64,000 bases of DNA from UMGS1883 sp045636425 (GCA_045636425.1 JAZTXM010000003.1:1-64000); one strand, 5' to 3'; numbered from the stretch's first letter, positions 33,812 through 43,317 are shown. Notes: a model not told the origin generated them from the sequence alone. Program-made: numbers and translations.

Positions 33812-34399
33812 TTATCTCTGCTCCTTTCTGTTTCTTATTGCATTTATAATTCCTAAAATAATACCAAGCGTTAAGAAGCCTCCCGGGGGAAGTATCATTA
33901 CGGTAGCAGGATTTGCTATTCCCACGCTCACGCCTAAAATAGTGCCGTTACCGAGTATTTCACGCACTGCGGAAATAAGTGAGAGGGCAACGGTAAATCC
34001 AAGTCCCATTCCAAGGCCATCTGCCGCAGACTTTAAAACCGTGTTTTTCGAAGCAAATGCCTCTGCACGGGCAAGAATAATACAGTTTACAACTATCAGT
34101 GGGATAAAGAGTCCCAAGGACGCAGAAAGGCTTGGAACATACGCCTTAAGCACAAGGTCTACCACTGTTACAAAGGTAGCAATAATAACAACATATGCCG
34201 CAATACGAATTTTCGAAGGTATGATTTTTCTCAGCATGGATATGAGCATATTGGAAAGAATCAGAACAAAGGTTACGGAAAGTCCCATACCGATACCATT
34301 TACAAAAGATGTTGTTACCGCAAGTGTGGGACACATACCCAAAACCTGTACAAACGTAGGGTTTTCGTTTATAAGTCCGTTTTTAATTGTTTTCAGCAC
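33812..34399 (-). CDS. rnfE: Rnf complex subunit RnfE
   Basis: A 195-residue membrane subunit homologous to RnfA and NqrD, with six helices. It contains GLINENPTFVQVLGMCPTLAVTTS and VVNCIILARAEAFAS. The start is read as GTG at 34399 because AAGGAGG sits 9 bases before it inside the rnfG end; the longer ORF upstream overlaps rnfG and has no start signals. The resulting 17-base overlap with rnfG indicates translational coupling. Confidence 0.9.
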   Translation of the reverse strand: MLKTIKNGLINENPTFVQVLGMCPTLAVTTSFVNGIGMGLSVTFVLILSNMLISMLRKIIPSKIRIAAYVVIIATFVTVVDLVLKAYVPSLSASLGLFIPLIVVNCIILARAEAFASKNTVLKSAADGLGMGLGFTVALSLISAVREILGNGTILGVSVGIANPATVMILPPGGFLTLGIILGIINAIRNRKEQR

Positions 34400-34943
34400 T
34401 TTTCTTTTCCTCCTTATCCATAGCTTCCACAAGCATATTAAATGCTTCATCAACGCCCGAGGCAACGGCACGGCTGGTTATAGTCGCACCTGTAATCGCT
34501 GTAATCTGATCGGGGCTCTCTGTCTTTGTTTTTACAACCTCAAGCGTGGAATTTTTTTTGGAAAACTGGTTCTTGAATTCCGGCTCGGTAGCTTTTGCAC
34601 CCAAGCCTGCAGTTTCACTGTGACTTAAAATTTCAATTCCGCAAACCTGTGCATCACTATCTATTGCCACCATCATTTCAATAGCTCCACCATATCCGCT
34701 TGTGGTTACATTAACGCAAAATCCTACGGGGTTTTGGTCTTTCATTCCCTTGAAGACATTATCATTCATCTGCTCAAAGCTATCTGCCTGAGGAAGTATT
34801 GCTTTCATTGCATCCTGAATTGCTTTTTCTTCTGCCGCTGCAATTTTAGGCTTTGTTATATGGTTTACACCTGCAAGAAGCATTGCGGCAACAAGGGTGA
34901 TTGCACAAAGAATCCCCGAAAGCTTTATAAATTCCTTTTTCAT
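34383..34943 (-). CDS. rnfG: Rnf complex subunit RnfG, covalent FMN protein
   Basis: A 186-residue subunit with one N-terminal membrane helix (about 10-27) and an extracytoplasmic FMN domain. FMN is attached through a phosphodiester to the last Thr of the S/T-G-A-T-x-T motif, here TGATITS, inserted by an ApbE-type transferase that is not in this window. GAGGTG precedes the ATG. It carries electrons between RnfC/D and the other membrane subunits. Confidence 0.92.
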   Translation of the reverse strand: MKKEFIKLSGILCAITLVAAMLLAGVNHITKPKIAAAEEKAIQDAMKAILPQADSFEQMNDNVFKGMKDQNPVGFCVNVTTSGYGGAIEMMVAIDSDAQVCGIEILSHSETAGLGAKATEPEFKNQFSKKNSTLEVVKTKTESPDQITAITGATITSRAVASGVDEAFNMLVEAMDKEEKKSAENN

Positions 34944-34952
34944 ACTCGCACC

Positions 34953-35945
34953 TCACTTCTTCACTTTGCCGAAAGGCGTAGGCATAGTCCATCTGTCAAT
35001 AAGGGGTGTAAGAACATTCATAAGAAGTATTGCATAGGTTACACCCTCGGGATATCCACCCCAGAATCTTATTACGCAGGTAATCACGCCGCATCCTATT
35101 CCGAAAATTATCTGCCCGACAGAAGTTGTGGGGCTTGTTACATAATCTGTTGCCATAAATATAGCACCTAAAAGCACACCGCCGCTCATTACTGCAAGGA
35201 TGGGGCTTTGTGCCGATACCGATGCATTGGAGCCCAGTGCCCATGTCATCAGCATTACACTGCCTATGTACGCAAGAGGTATTCTTGCACTTATTACTCT
35301 GCGGATGAGAAGATATGCAAAACCCAGTAAAAGTGCCAAGGCACAGGTTTCGCCTATACAGCCGGGGATTGCCGTCCCATTTTCATACATACCGATAAAA
35401 CGCTCTTTAATTGTGGGCACTTTCAAAAGGTATTCATTTGAAAGCGGAGTTGCCCCTGTCATAACATCAGCCGTTTTCTGAAAGAAATCTATTTTCTGAT
35501 AAGCAAATGAAGTCATTACCGCAGGGAAAGAAGCTAATGCAAAAGCTCTTCCCACCAGAGCAGGATTCATAAAATTCTGTCCGATACCACCAAAAAGCTG
35601 CTTTGTAACTATAATGGCAATAAATGCGGCAACCACAATAGCATAAACCGGTACGCCTGACGGCATGGTAAGACCTAAAAGCATTCCGGTGACAACGGCA
35701 CTGAAATCGTTTATTGTAAGCTTCTTGTGTGCGAGAATCTGATACACAAGCTCAAAGCCCACACATGCGGCAACAGATACCAAAAGCACTGCCAAAGCCC
35801 TTTGCCCGAATAAAATCACTCCCGCAAATGCCGCTGGCATAAGTGCAATGATTACATCCAACATAATGTCGTCAATACTGCATTTTGACCTTATATGAGG
35901 TGTTGATGACACTCTTAATTTAAAATTACTTTCCACTCTGTTCAT
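34953..35945 (-). CDS. rnfD: Rnf complex subunit RnfD
   Basis: A 330-residue membrane subunit, homologous to NqrB, with a covalent FMN site in MTGATPLS and about nine helices. The start is placed at the ATG 35945 (AGGA 5 bases before); a GTG at 35936 with AAAGGA at better spacing is a close alternative. Either start lies inside the rnfC end, giving an overlap of 11-20 bases. Together with RnfC it moves electrons toward NAD while ions are exported. Confidence 0.91.
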   Translation of the reverse strand: MNRVESNFKLRVSSTPHIRSKCSIDDIMLDVIIALMPAAFAGVILFGQRALAVLLVSVAACVGFELVYQILAHKKLTINDFSAVVTGMLLGLTMPSGVPVYAIVVAAFIAIIVTKQLFGGIGQNFMNPALVGRAFALASFPAVMTSFAYQKIDFFQKTADVMTGATPLSNEYLLKVPTIKERFIGMYENGTAIPGCIGETCALALLLGFAYLLIRRVISARIPLAYIGSVMLMTWALGSNASVSAQSPILAVMSGGVLLGAIFMATDYVTSPTTSVGQIIFGIGCGVITCVIRFWGGYPEGVTYAILLMNVLTPLIDRWTMPTPFGKVKK

Positions 35946-37278
35946 TCCTTTCCTGCTGTGCTCTCTTTCGTTTTTCAGCAAGCACGTTTTGCTTTGCAAC
36001 ACGTATTGCCTGAACCATATTTCTCTTTGCGGGACAACCGAAGCTGCAGCACCCACATTCTATACAAGCATCCGCATTATATTTTTCACACGCGTCCATA
36101 TCGCCGCGTTTTGCAAAATCATAAATATAGAGGGGCATAAGTCCCATAGGACATTGCTCGACACATTTTCCGCACCTGATACATGCACTTTCCTCGGGGA
36201 TATTTGCTTCTTTTTCAGTAAATGCAAGAATTGCAGAATTAGCCTTAATGACAGGCATATCCAGTCTGAACTGTGCCACACCCATCATCGGGCCGCCTAT
36301 GATTATCTTTTTCGGTTCTTCCACAAATCCGCCGTTTTGCTCAATTATGTAGTCTATCGGTGTACCGATACGTACCCTATAGTTTATCTCTCTCGGAAAA
36401 GGCGTACCTACAATAGTAACATTTCTCCTTGTAAGAGGCATTCCGTACATAAATTTACGACCTATTGCCGCACAGGTGTCTGTGTTGATAACTATAGTCC
36501 CCGTGTCCGCAGGAAGTCCGCCCAGCGGAACCTTTCTCTTTGTTACGGCATAGATAAGCTGTTTTTCACCGCCTTGGGGATATTTTGTTTTAAGAACATC
36601 CACCGTAATGGGAGTATCCTTGCACGCCTCTTTCATTTTTCGAGTGGCAAGAGGCTTATTATCCTCAATGGCAATATGACCGTTTTCAATACCGAATCTG
36701 TAAAGCACCACCATAAGTCCCGTAACAATTTCTTCGGGTGTTTCCATCATTACCCTGTAGTCGCTGGTAAGATACGGCTCGCACTCGGAACAATTGACAA
36801 TAATGGTATCTATCTTTTTATCGGCAGGAGGCATAAGCTTTACATGAGTGGGGAATGCCGCACCACCCATGCCTACAATTCCTGCCTCACGAACCAATTT
36901 GGGAATATCATCAGGATTAACGCTCTTATAATCTATTGGCTTTACCGATTCATCAACCGTGTCCTGAAAATCATTTTCTATGACAATGGACTCAACCATA
37001 GAGCCATTTGACACGGGATACATTTTAAAATCCTTTACCGTTCCCGATACTGATGAGTGAATAGGTGCACTTACAAACGCCTCACAATCGGCAATTTTCT
37101 GTCCCACCTTTACATAGTCCCCTTTTTGCACACAGGGCGTGCACGGAGCACCGATGTGCTGTGACAATGGAAAAATAAGCTCCGTTGGCGGTGTAAGTGT
37201 TTCGATTGTTTTTGCGGCGGTCTGACTCTTATTATCTTTTGGATGTGTTCCGCCTTTGAAGGAAAGCTTTTTCAGCAT
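35926..37278 (-). CDS. rnfC: Rnf complex subunit RnfC, NADH-binding
   Basis: A 450-residue peripheral subunit that reduces NAD, using FMN, NAD and two [4Fe-4S] clusters. An N-terminal barrel region (FPLSQHIGAPCTP) is followed by the Rossmann-like domain (VGMGGAAFPTHVK, NCSECEPYLTSDYR) and the cluster motifs CIRCGKCVEQCP and CIECGCCSFGCP. It is the first gene of the operon and the only one with a clear upstream gap. GAGGGG precedes the ATG. Ferredoxin:NAD oxidoreduction with Na+ or H+ export is the known role. Confidence 0.94.
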   Translation of the reverse strand: MLKKLSFKGGTHPKDNKSQTAAKTIETLTPPTELIFPLSQHIGAPCTPCVQKGDYVKVGQKIADCEAFVSAPIHSSVSGTVKDFKMYPVSNGSMVESIVIENDFQDTVDESVKPIDYKSVNPDDIPKLVREAGIVGMGGAAFPTHVKLMPPADKKIDTIIVNCSECEPYLTSDYRVMMETPEEIVTGLMVVLYRFGIENGHIAIEDNKPLATRKMKEACKDTPITVDVLKTKYPQGGEKQLIYAVTKRKVPLGGLPADTGTIVINTDTCAAIGRKFMYGMPLTRRNVTIVGTPFPREINYRVRIGTPIDYIIEQNGGFVEEPKKIIIGGPMMGVAQFRLDMPVIKANSAILAFTEKEANIPEESACIRCGKCVEQCPMGLMPLYIYDFAKRGDMDACEKYNADACIECGCCSFGCPAKRNMVQAIRVAKQNVLAEKRKRAQQERNEQSGK

Positions 37279-37289
37279 ATACCCCTCTC

Positions 37290-37398
37290 CCTTTTAATAT
37301 AACGTAGTAGTTTTTAAACTCCCTCTCCAAGGAGAGCCACTAATGGCAGTTTTATAGAAAGCAATAAGGCACCCTGCCCTGCCTACGCAGAGCAACGC
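37290..37398 (-). other. Palindrome-rich spacer between rnfC and the upstream gene
   Basis: On the minus strand an AATAAGG/CCTTATT hairpin with extra G-U pairs follows the upstream gene stop, a weak terminator candidate. A separate CTCTCC-TT-GGAGAG hairpin lies closer to rnfC. The latter looks like a remnant of a REP-like palindrome. A rnf promoter should lie here but no good match stands out. Confidence 0.4.
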
Positions 37399-37401
37399 AC
37401 C

Positions 37402-38115
37402 TTATTTTAAATACTTATTTGAATAATATGAAAGCTTAAGCTGTTTTTCATTTTTATAGGATTCTCTAATCGTTCCTGCAATATCGGAATCAGCGTTAAC
37501 TGCCTCAAGTTCTTTTTGCAGCTTGGCAACAATCTTTTCAAACCTGCCGTCGCATTCGGCCTCAAGCCCTCTCACTACAGGGGTGAAATGTGTTATTGTC
37601 TTAGCTCGGGCGACGGGGTCCTGTGGATGTGCCTTTATACTTTCGTAATAGCGAGCACCCTGCTTTATTGTAGCTTCTGCACGGGCATTAAACTCACTCT
37701 GCAAAGAATATAACTGTGCCATGTATTTACTTATAATCTCGTCCTTTTTCTTCTTGTCCGCCGCTGAGTCCGGCTTCTTTACAGAATCAGCGTTCTTTTC
37801 ATCCTTTAAGGATTTTGCAAGGGCTTCTTTTTCTTCAAATATCTTGGCGTAAACCTCGGAGAGGGCAGTGCTTCCATCCTCTATCTGCTTTTTTTCTTCC
37901 TCTGTCAGTTCTCTTACAGGTTCGTCAAGAAACATATTTATATCATTTACCAATGCGGTCTGATTTTTCATTCTTCTGTCTTCGATTTGTTCCTCCGATT
38001 CCATAAGACCTATATAAACGCTTTTTACGTTCTCCCACTGCCAAAGCACAAGAGAGCCTACAACAATGACTAAAATCAGATAAATTATTGCGACTGCTTT
38101 CAATGCTTTTTTCAC
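37402..38115 (-). CDS. Membrane-anchored coiled-coil protein of unknown function
   Basis: A 237-residue protein that I do not recognise. One N-terminal membrane segment (about 7-27) is followed by a long, highly charged, helix-rich region with Glu/Lys runs, probably coiled coil and probably outside the membrane. No cysteine pairs or catalytic motifs are seen. It lies directly downstream of csaB on the same strand with a 27-base gap, so it may act with surface-polymer modification, but this rests on position only. Confidence 0.65.
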   Translation of the reverse strand: MKKALKAVAIIYLILVIVVGSLVLWQWENVKSVYIGLMESEEQIEDRRMKNQTALVNDINMFLDEPVRELTEEEKKQIEDGSTALSEVYAKIFEEKEALAKSLKDEKNADSVKKPDSAADKKKKDEIISKYMAQLYSLQSEFNARAEATIKQGARYYESIKAHPQDPVARAKTITHFTPVVRGLEAECDGRFEKIVAKLQKELEAVNADSDIAGTIRESYKNEKQLKLSYYSNKYLK

Positions 38116-38142
38116 TATTTCGGCCCTCCTTTTCTCCGACCT

Positions 38143-39234
38143 TTATTTCTCGTTCAGCAGCTGTACTGCCAGATGTGCATTCTGCTTTGCCTTCTCACGA
38201 AGGGGCTTTGATTTTTCACAAAGCTCCTGCCTTAGCATTTCGCTATTTTGAAGGCATGAAAATACTATGTTTCTAAAATCCTCTTCATTAAAATTTTCAA
38301 GTTCAATATAGGTTTTTTGATTCATGTATTCCATGAAACCTTTTATTTTGGGATCATATGCAATTCCCGCCATAGGTACATTCATAACCGACGCAAATAT
38401 CAGCATGTGAAGACGCATACCACACACTATTTCACATTTTGCTATAATTGCCAGCATTTCCTCCACCTGCATTTGTGTATCTATAACCTTTGATTGTTCC
38501 TTCATTCGGCTTGCTATACGAAGCGATATATCAAGGTCAGCACTAATCTGCATGGGAATAAAAATCGGCAGATACCCTTTTCTTGAAATGTCATCAAGGA
38601 CCTGCGCCATTTTCTCCTCAAAATTCTTCGGAAGAAGGTTAGATTCCCTTACCGAAACGGCAACTATCTTTGAATCCTTGGGAACACAATACTTTTCAAA
38701 TATTTCATCAGCACAGTGTTCATCTCCCAAAGTCAGATTAAAAGCAGGGTCCGCGGTAAGCAGCACCTTAGGCTTTACTATCTTGCACCTTTTAATCTCC
38801 TCTAAAGAAACAGCTTCACGAAGCGTAATCAAATCCACTTTATTAAGAACCCGACTTACCTTTGAAACATTTTTTTCCTTTATCGGGCCCATTCCGTTTG
38901 CATAAAGCATTACCTTTAGCCCCATTTTTTTTGCCAGAGAAATAATTCCCAGATAATAAAGGAGGCTCTTGGTACTGGTTGCATCTTGAATTAAAGTTCC
39001 TCCTCCGCTTAAAAGGAGCCTTGCTGAGCGGAATTCCTTTATAATCGAAAACGGATTGAAACGATTAATGGTTTTTATTCCGTACATTTTATTGGTAAGG
39101 GAGGCATCCCCCGAAAGTGCTGTAATTGTAATATCAGGACTGATTCTTTTTAAATCATCCACTATGCTCCTGAGCAAAGCTTCATCTCCGCTGTTCCCCA
39201 GTCCATAGTAGCCGGAAATAACAACATCAGACAT
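38143..39234 (-). CDS. csaB: Polysaccharide pyruvyl transferase CsaB
   Basis: Adds pyruvate to the secondary cell-wall polymer, creating the ligand that SLH domains bind. The 363-residue protein begins VVISGYYGLGNSGDEALL and has the LLSGGGTLIQD and GMRLHMLIFAS motifs typical of the family. The start at 39234 has AGGTG in front; the open frame upstream only overlaps tyrS. Its presence fits the three SLH proteins in this window (1358, 44736 and 56287). Confidence 0.9.
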   Translation of the reverse strand: MSDVVISGYYGLGNSGDEALLRSIVDDLKRISPDITITALSGDASLTNKMYGIKTINRFNPFSIIKEFRSARLLLSGGGTLIQDATSTKSLLYYLGIISLAKKMGLKVMLYANGMGPIKEKNVSKVSRVLNKVDLITLREAVSLEEIKRCKIVKPKVLLTADPAFNLTLGDEHCADEIFEKYCVPKDSKIVAVSVRESNLLPKNFEEKMAQVLDDISRKGYLPIFIPMQISADLDISLRIASRMKEQSKVIDTQMQVEEMLAIIAKCEIVCGMRLHMLIFASVMNVPMAGIAYDPKIKGFMEYMNQKTYIELENFNEEDFRNIVFSCLQNSEMLRQELCEKSKPLREKAKQNAHLAVQLLNEK

Positions 39235-39265
39235 ACATACACCTGCCTTTTGCAGCTCAAAAGGT

Positions 39266-40492
39266 TTACACAAGCTCAATTTTAAGGAAGGCTTTCTTTC
39301 CCTTTTTCGCAACAATTTTTCCTTCCTTAAAGCTATCTTTTGTTACAACAAGGTCAATACCCGTAACCTTTTCGCCGTCTATACTAAGACCGCCCTGCTG
39401 GATAAGTCTGCGGCCCTCTCCTTTAGAGGGGATAAAGCCCACAAGGCTGAGAAGGTCTAAAACTGCGATTCCATCGCCTATCTGCTCAGGTGTTACCTGT
39501 GCTGAGGGCATATTCGCAATGTCGCCCTGACCTGAGAATATCGCCGCTGCCGTTTCCCTTGCCTTTTGTGCCTCTGCTTCACCGTGAACAAGCTTTGTTA
39601 CCTCATATGCAAGTATATCCTTCACGCGGTTAAGCTGGCTTCCCTCAAGCTTTTCATACTCACGGATTTCATCCATGGGAATAAATGTAAGAAGCTTAAG
39701 ACACTTGCATACGTCATTGTCATCTACATTTCTCCAATACTGATAAAACTCATAAGGAGATGTTTTCTCGGGTGCGAGCCAAACAGCACCGTTTGCAGTC
39801 TTACCCATCTTTTTACCTTCGCTGTTTGTAAGAAGTGTAAAGGTCATTCCGTAAACCTGCTTCTGGTCTTTTCTTCTGCAAAGGTCAAGACCGCCGAGAA
39901 TATTGCTCCACTGATCGTCTCCTCCAAGCTCAATCTTACAGTCATATTTACGGCTGAGCATCAAAAAGTCATAACTCTGCATAAGCATATAGTTAAATTC
40001 AAGGAAAGACAGTCCCTTTTCAAGTCTTTGCTTAAAGCACTCTGCGGAAAGCATCTGATTTACTGAGAAGCAAGAACCGATATCACGGATAAACTCAACA
40101 TAATTAAGGTCAAGAAGCCAATCGGCGTTATTAACCATAATAGCCTTGCCGTCAGAAAAATCAATAACCTTTGAAAGCTGTTCCTTGAAACGCTCACAGT
40201 TATAGTCAATGGTTTCTTTTGTCATCATCTGACGCATATCGGTTCTTCCCGACGGGTCCCCTATATGGCCTGTGCCGCCGCCTACAAGTGCGATAGGACG
40301 ATGTCCGTGCATCTGCATATGACGCATAACAACCATTTGCAGGAAATGGCCTACATGAAGGCTGTCTGCCGTGGGGTCAAATCCGATATAAAAAGTAACC
40401 TTCTCTTTTCCGAGAAGTTCTCTGATTTCTTCTTCATGGGTGGTCTGTGCAAGAAGACCTCTTTCTTTTAAAACGTCAAAAACGTTTGCCAT
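39266..40492 (-). CDS. tyrS: Tyrosyl-tRNA synthetase
   Basis: Charges tRNA-Tyr. The 408-residue class I synthetase has YIGFDPTADSLHVGH (HIGH motif as HVGH), a KMSKS-type loop reading KKMGKT, and a C-terminal S4 RNA-binding domain (IQQGGLSIDGEKV). The KMGKT form is common in the TyrZ-like branch. AAAGGA lies before the ATG. A TTGAAA/TATAAT promoter precedes it and there is no T-box. Confidence 0.95.
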   Translation of the reverse strand: MANVFDVLKERGLLAQTTHEEEIRELLGKEKVTFYIGFDPTADSLHVGHFLQMVVMRHMQMHGHRPIALVGGGTGHIGDPSGRTDMRQMMTKETIDYNCERFKEQLSKVIDFSDGKAIMVNNADWLLDLNYVEFIRDIGSCFSVNQMLSAECFKQRLEKGLSFLEFNYMLMQSYDFLMLSRKYDCKIELGGDDQWSNILGGLDLCRRKDQKQVYGMTFTLLTNSEGKKMGKTANGAVWLAPEKTSPYEFYQYWRNVDDNDVCKCLKLLTFIPMDEIREYEKLEGSQLNRVKDILAYEVTKLVHGEAEAQKARETAAAIFSGQGDIANMPSAQVTPEQIGDGIAVLDLLSLVGFIPSKGEGRRLIQQGGLSIDGEKVTGIDLVVTKDSFKEGKIVAKKGKKAFLKIELV

Positions 40493-40540
40493 TTATAATC
40501 ATTCCTTTCCGAAATTAAAAGCAATCCATATCTAATATAC

Positions 40541-40570
40541 ATTATAACATTTTTCGGCATATCTTTTCAA
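40541..40570 (-). promoter_or_regulatory. tyrS promoter
   Basis: On the minus strand, TTGAAA (40565-40570) and TATAAT (40541-40546) are 18 bases apart, with TG one base before the -10. The start site would lie about 40 bases before tyrS. Confidence 0.75.
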
Positions 40571-40609
40571 GGGGTAAATAGTATTTTTATCGCAAACTGC
40601 ATATTTTTT

Positions 40610-41560
40610 CTAAAAAAAGATTCCGCTTCCGTCAAAATCTGGAATAAAGCTTTCTAAGGAGGCTTCTCCTTCTTGAATATACGCGTCTTCAATACCCAAG
40701 TTTATGCAAAAATCTATTATATTATCATATTCTTTATCAGACAGTTTTCTCTCTAAATTGTCAAACCCGCATTTTGTCACGGGAGTATACTGACTCATTA
40801 TGCTAAGCACTATGTTGTCTTTATATTTTTCAAACACTTGTCTTATAACCTTTTTTGAATCCTCCGTATGCCCAGGCAGACACAAGTGCCTCACAATAAC
40901 TCCTCTTTGTATAATGCCGCTTTCATCAAAAACCACTTCGGGCTTATACTGCACCATTTTTCCCAAGGCTTTCCACGCAACAACCGGATAATCCTCCGCC
41001 AAAGAGTAGAGCTTTGAAAGCCTACCATCCTCATATTTAAAATCCACTAAATACACATCTATTACATCCTTTAAAATCTCAAGTGTATTAAGCGATACAT
41101 ATCCGCTGCTGTTCAGGATAACAGGAATCTTAAGCCCCCTTTTTTTCGCTTCTGTTATTGTATATTTAACGGTAGGTGCGTAATGCTCGGCAGTAACCAA
41201 ATTGATATTATGTGCTCCTTCGCCCTGTAACCTAAGGAATATTTTCACAAGCTGCTGCTCATCGACTATAGTGCCTTTGTTACCGCGGCTCAACCCATAA
41301 TTTTGGCAATAACAGCACCTTAGAGTGCACCCTGAAAAGAAAACCGTTCCCGAACCGTTTGTTCCCGATATGCACGGTTCCTCCCAAAAATGCAAGGCTG
41401 CTCTGCCAATCTTAGGCATTGCGGTTTCTTTGCAAAAGCCTGTTTCCTTATATCTGTTTACTTTGCATTTTCTTGGACACAACTGACATTTCTCATATAA
41501 TGAGTTCAGCACAAAACCACCTGCATTTTCATTAAAACAAAAGGGGATGTAAAAAATCAT
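40610..41560 (-). CDS. Radical SAM protein, PflA/AmmeMemoRadiSam-like
   Basis: A 316-residue radical SAM enzyme. The cluster motif C-x3-C-x2-C is in FSGCTLRCCYCQNYGLS. An N-terminal cysteine cluster (CQLCPRKCKVNR...GFCKE) precedes it. The pattern matches stand-alone proteins annotated as PflA-like or as partners of the AmmeMemoRadiSam set, whose substrates are unsettled. No glycyl-radical enzyme gene is nearby. It lies between tyrS and the polysaccharide regulators with no clear operon partner. Confidence 0.82.
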   Translation of the reverse strand: MIFYIPFCFNENAGGFVLNSLYEKCQLCPRKCKVNRYKETGFCKETAMPKIGRAALHFWEEPCISGTNGSGTVFFSGCTLRCCYCQNYGLSRGNKGTIVDEQQLVKIFLRLQGEGAHNINLVTAEHYAPTVKYTITEAKKRGLKIPVILNSSGYVSLNTLEILKDVIDVYLVDFKYEDGRLSKLYSLAEDYPVVAWKALGKMVQYKPEVVFDESGIIQRGVIVRHLCLPGHTEDSKKVIRQVFEKYKDNIVLSIMSQYTPVTKCGFDNLERKLSDKEYDNIIDFCINLGIEDAYIQEGEASLESFIPDFDGSGIFF

Positions 41561-41588
41561 TTTTTACCCCCTTTTTCTATCATAGCCA

Positions 41589-42302
41589 TTAATAAATTCT
41601 TTCTGCACCTTTCAAAACACTATTAGGTCTTGAGAGGAGCTGTTTAAGTTCAGCATCACTGAGTTTCCTTTGAAGTATATTTACTGCTTGCGAATAGTCT
41701 GGTGCTCTGTCACTCAAATTATGACAGTCCGACCCTATGGCAAAAACCGCCCCTGATTTGATGAGCTTCACAGCTCTGCGCCTTGTTTTGAAATCATTTA
41801 TATACTTGCAGTTCATTTGCAAAAGCGAACCTATTTCTACCAATTCATATAACTTCTCCCGATTGCCTTTGTATTTCATATATCTTTCAAAATGAGCAAT
41901 AACAGGTGTTAAACCCTTTCCGATAATTCTCTCCACGCCTCTGACCATGTTTTCTGTCCACGGAGCAAAGGGCATTTCTACCAAAATATATTCCGTTCCC
42001 TTTATGCAAAATTCCTTAAGCTGCTCTATTCTCCACAGTTCTTCAAAATAGAGCACTTCACATCCCAAATATAATTCTATATCAACGGGATTTTTTTTAA
42101 GCTCAAGTAAAAGCTCTTGCAGTGAGTCTTCCCGCCTTTCGGCAAAAGTCTCCACAGAAGATGCATATGCGTAAAAATGAGGAGTAAGCAATACCTTTTC
42201 TACGCCTTGATTTTTCAGTTCTTTCAAAAGAGCTACAGACATTTCCAAGCTGGTGCTTCCGTCATCAACTTCCGGTAAAATATGAGTATGAAAATCAATC
42301 AT
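41589..42302 (-). CDS. PHP-type protein tyrosine phosphatase (CpsB/CapC/YwqE-like)
   Basis: A 237-residue metal-dependent phosphatase of the PHP fold that dephosphorylates the partner BY-kinase. Metal-binding motifs DFHTHILPEVDDG, GCEVLYFEE, IAHFERY and IGSDCHN are in the expected order. It follows the BY-kinase gene by 8 bases and belongs to the same operon. The family controls chain length and export of capsule or exopolysaccharide. Confidence 0.9.
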   Translation of the reverse strand: MIDFHTHILPEVDDGSTSLEMSVALLKELKNQGVEKVLLTPHFYAYASSVETFAERREDSLQELLLELKKNPVDIELYLGCEVLYFEELWRIEQLKEFCIKGTEYILVEMPFAPWTENMVRGVERIIGKGLTPVIAHFERYMKYKGNREKLYELVEIGSLLQMNCKYINDFKTRRRAVKLIKSGAVFAIGSDCHNLSDRAPDYSQAVNILQRKLSDAELKQLLSRPNSVLKGAERIY

Positions 42303-42310
42303 ATAACACC

Positions 42311-43225
42311 CTACTTTTTATTTTTATTTGAGGTAGCCGTGCCTTGAGAACTTTTATTTGAATAACCATAGCCGTAGCCATAGCCGTAGCCGCCGTAGCC
42401 GTATCCGCCGTAGCCGCCGTAGCCGTAGTTTCCGTAACCGCTTCTGTAATACTTCATTTTCCTTCCATATCGATAATATCCATGTTTGCCGTAACGATAT
42501 CCCACCTTAATATCAGAGAGTCTTCCGTTCAGCACAAATCCGATAACATTTGCATCAACAAAAGAAAGCTTTTTAATTGCTTCTGAAACAGATTCCTTGT
42601 CTGTTCTTCCCTGCCTTACAACGAGGAGTATGCCATCAACCATATTTGACATAACAGCCGCATCGGTTACAATATTAATCGGAGAAGTATCCAGGAATAT
42701 ATATTCGTATATTTCAGACAGCTTATCAAGAGTATCGCTCATATTACTGCTTCCCAAAAGCTCAGCAGGATTGGGAGGCATGTCTCCCGACGGGATAACG
42801 TCTAAGTTTGCATACTCTGAATGGACAATTACTGAGTCAACAGTATTAAGATTAGCCAAAACATTGGAAAGACCCGGAGTAGAAGAAATGTTAAGCAGGT
42901 TTGCCACGTTTGGTTTTCTGAGGTCACAGTCTATAACCAGTACCTTTGCCCCTGTCTGTGCAAAAGATATTGCAAGATTAAGGCAATTTGTACTCTTACC
43001 CTCTCCTGCAAGCGCACTTGTCACAATTATTTTTTTTGCTCCCTCTCGGGGGATTGTAAACACCACATTTGTTCTGAGGGCTTTGTAAGCTTCCTTAACA
43101 TGGAATGAACTTTTATCATTAAGCACCTTTGCTCTTTTTACCACTAAGGGGCTTCCCGCACTCAAACCGCCGTTTTTAGTAAACTTTAAAGAAAATTTCC
43201 TTAATCCGGATACGAAATTTGCCAT
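42311..43225 (-). CDS. BY-kinase (CpsD/CapB-like) with long Tyr/Gly-rich tail
   Basis: A 304-residue cytoplasmic tyrosine kinase. Walker A is in SALAGEGKSTN, Walker A' in VLVIDCDLRKPN and Walker B in YIFLDTSPI. The C-terminus is an unusually long Tyr/Gly cluster (from about residue 247) of GYG and GGY repeats with some 20 tyrosines, where most relatives have a handful. This tail is the autophosphorylation site. It requires the membrane activator encoded just upstream. The DNA for the tail is a short tandem repeat, so its length may vary between strains. Confidence 0.9.
   Translation of the reverse strand: MANFVSGLRKFSLKFTKNGGLSAGSPLVVKRAKVLNDKSSFHVKEAYKALRTNVVFTIPREGAKKIIVTSALAGEGKSTNCLNLAISFAQTGAKVLVIDCDLRKPNVANLLNISSTPGLSNVLANLNTVDSVIVHSEYANLDVIPSGDMPPNPAELLGSSNMSDTLDKLSEIYEYIFLDTSPINIVTDAAVMSNMVDGILLVVRQGRTDKESVSEAIKKLSFVDANVIGFVLNGRLSDIKVGYRYGKHGYYRYGRKMKYYRSGYGNYGYGGYGGYGYGGYGYGYGYGYSNKSSQGTATSNKNKK
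42366..42436 (-). repeat. GCCGTA-type tandem repeat coding the kinase tail
   Basis: Near-perfect hexamers (GCCGTA with GCCATA and GCCGCC variants, plus-strand reading) encode the GYG/GGY tail. Slippage in units of 3 or 6 bases would change the number of phosphorylatable tyrosines without breaking the frame. Confidence 0.75.
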
Positions 43226-43317
43226 ATTTTAATCACATTCCTTTCACGTGCCGAAAAGTTTGAACAAACCCTTCCTGCACGCCCAATCATTCAATTACAA
43301 CTACTCACCACAGAGTA

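Noticed and set aside
35989..37011. A 340-codon plus-strand open frame opposite rnfC and rnfD
   Set aside because: It is antisense to well-supported rnf genes and its translation is Cys/His/Tyr-rich without any family pattern.
42366..42436. Short tandem repeats that might suggest a CRISPR or minisatellite
   Set aside because: The hexamers are in frame within the BY-kinase gene and encode its Tyr/Gly tail; there are no spacers.
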